Shown here piece after piece: positions 63,701 to 64,000 of a DNA stretch of 64,000 bases. This DNA comes from Escherichia marmotae. GTDB lineage: Bacteria > Pseudomonadota > Gammaproteobacteria > Enterobacterales > Enterobacteriaceae. The stretch lies in the NCBI RefSeq assembly GCF_002900365.1, contig NZ_CP025979.1, forward strand, positions 4,607,323-4,671,322, given 5' to 3'. The position numbers and the translations under genes are program-made. The notes beneath the pieces were generated by a model. That model did no database searches. It saw nothing but the letters and a program-made list of their open reading frames with translations, and was not told where the DNA came from. Every line of letters starts with the position of its first letter. The first letter of the stretch is position 1.

Positions 63701-63951
63701 TTCAAATCCTTTTCATAAATCTTTTTAAGTGTCTCAAACACTATAGCCTTGAACTGCTCGGCCTGCTGATCAGCCAAGCGTTCAGCTTCGTCGCGATATC
63801 CTGTAATCGGTGATGGTTTTGATAGTGCATCCTGAACGATTTGTAATAACTCAGAGTTCATTGACCTTCCGTTAGCCTCGGCTCTTAATTTCAATTTTTC
63901 TCTTACTTCCAAAGGCATACGGAAGTTAAAGTGCGGATCATCTCTAGCCAT
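63697..63951 (-). CDS. mnt: Mnt-type repressor (Arc/MetJ ribbon-helix-helix)
   Basis: 84 residues. MARDDPHFNFRMPLEVREKL KLRAEANGRSMNSELLQI-type ribbon-helix-helix and the C-terminal tetramer coiled coil match P22 Mnt. In P22 it keeps the antirepressor gene off in the prophage. It leads an operon with two exported-protein genes. Confidence 0.94.
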   Translation of the reverse strand: MARDDPHFNFRMPLEVREKLKLRAEANGRSMNSELLQIVQDALSKPSPITGYRDEAERLADQQAEQFKAIVFETLKKIYEKDLK

Positions 63952-63973
63952 GCCATCACTCCAAGTTAGTGTA

Positions 63974-64000
63974 TTGACATGATAGAAGCACTCTACTATA
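63974..64000 (+). promoter_or_regulatory. Pant promoter with Arc operator
   Basis: ATGATAGAAG-C-ACTCTACTAT (63979-63999) is the Arc operator of P22 as I know it, with TAGA/TCTA half sites. TTGACA (63974-63979) is the -35 of Pant, so Arc would cover the spacer. The arc and ant genes should follow beyond the window. Confidence 0.88.

Overview
The window is enterobacterial, almost certainly Escherichia coli or Shigella. Bases 1 to about 29,190 follow the gene order known from E. coli K-12 around xapA-gltX-nupC-mntH-glk-fry-ypd-alaC-lpxP-yfdY. From about 29,190 to the right edge the window holds a lambdoid, P22-like (Sf6/HK620 group) prophage that continues past base 64,000. Identifications rest on protein motifs and remembered family sequences; no search was run.

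Chromosomal part. A Tsx-like porin gene (yfeN, cut by the left edge) is followed by the xanthosine genes xapA, xapB, a small xapX-like gene and xapR. Next are a tRNA operon (Val, Val, Lys) on the minus strand, gltX, two DUF1323 regulators (yfeD, yfeC), two Ala tRNAs, the c-di-GMP phosphodiesterase pdeA, the nucleoside carrier nupC and the Mn transporter mntH with visible Fur and MntR sites. Then come ypeC, the CLC-like yfeO, glucokinase, the cryptic fry PTS operon with two peptidases (fryB-fryC-ypdF-ypdE-fryA), ypdC, the pyruvate-sensing ypdAB system, alaC, tiny ypdK, lpxP and a frameshifted yfdY.

Prophage. A 15-base copy of a tRNA-Arg 3' end lies just after yfdY, followed by torI (excisionase). 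The leftward early operon holds small genes, an ASCH-domain gene with an apparent frameshift, Gp157- and RecT-family genes, a cIII-like gene, a membrane protein and a lambda-type N with nutL. The immunity region is of the phage 434 type (cI, cro and six 14-bp operators), followed by lambda-like nutR, cII and oop. Rightward come replication genes, the nin region, Q, a lysis cassette (dual-start holin, SAR endolysin, Rz/Rz1), Sf6-type terminase, and P22-like portal, scaffold, coat, tail genes and ejection proteins 7, 20 and 16. An IS3-family element sits in the last codons of gene 20. The right edge holds an immI-type region: mnt with two small exported-protein genes, and the Arc operator.

The most interesting observation is a pair of paralogous exported proteins, one start/stop-coupled to cI and the other in a short mnt-led operon beside a Rap1a/Tai-like gene. 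Both repressor operons run in a lysogen, so these proteins are good candidates for envelope-acting lysogenic conversion or superinfection-exclusion factors.
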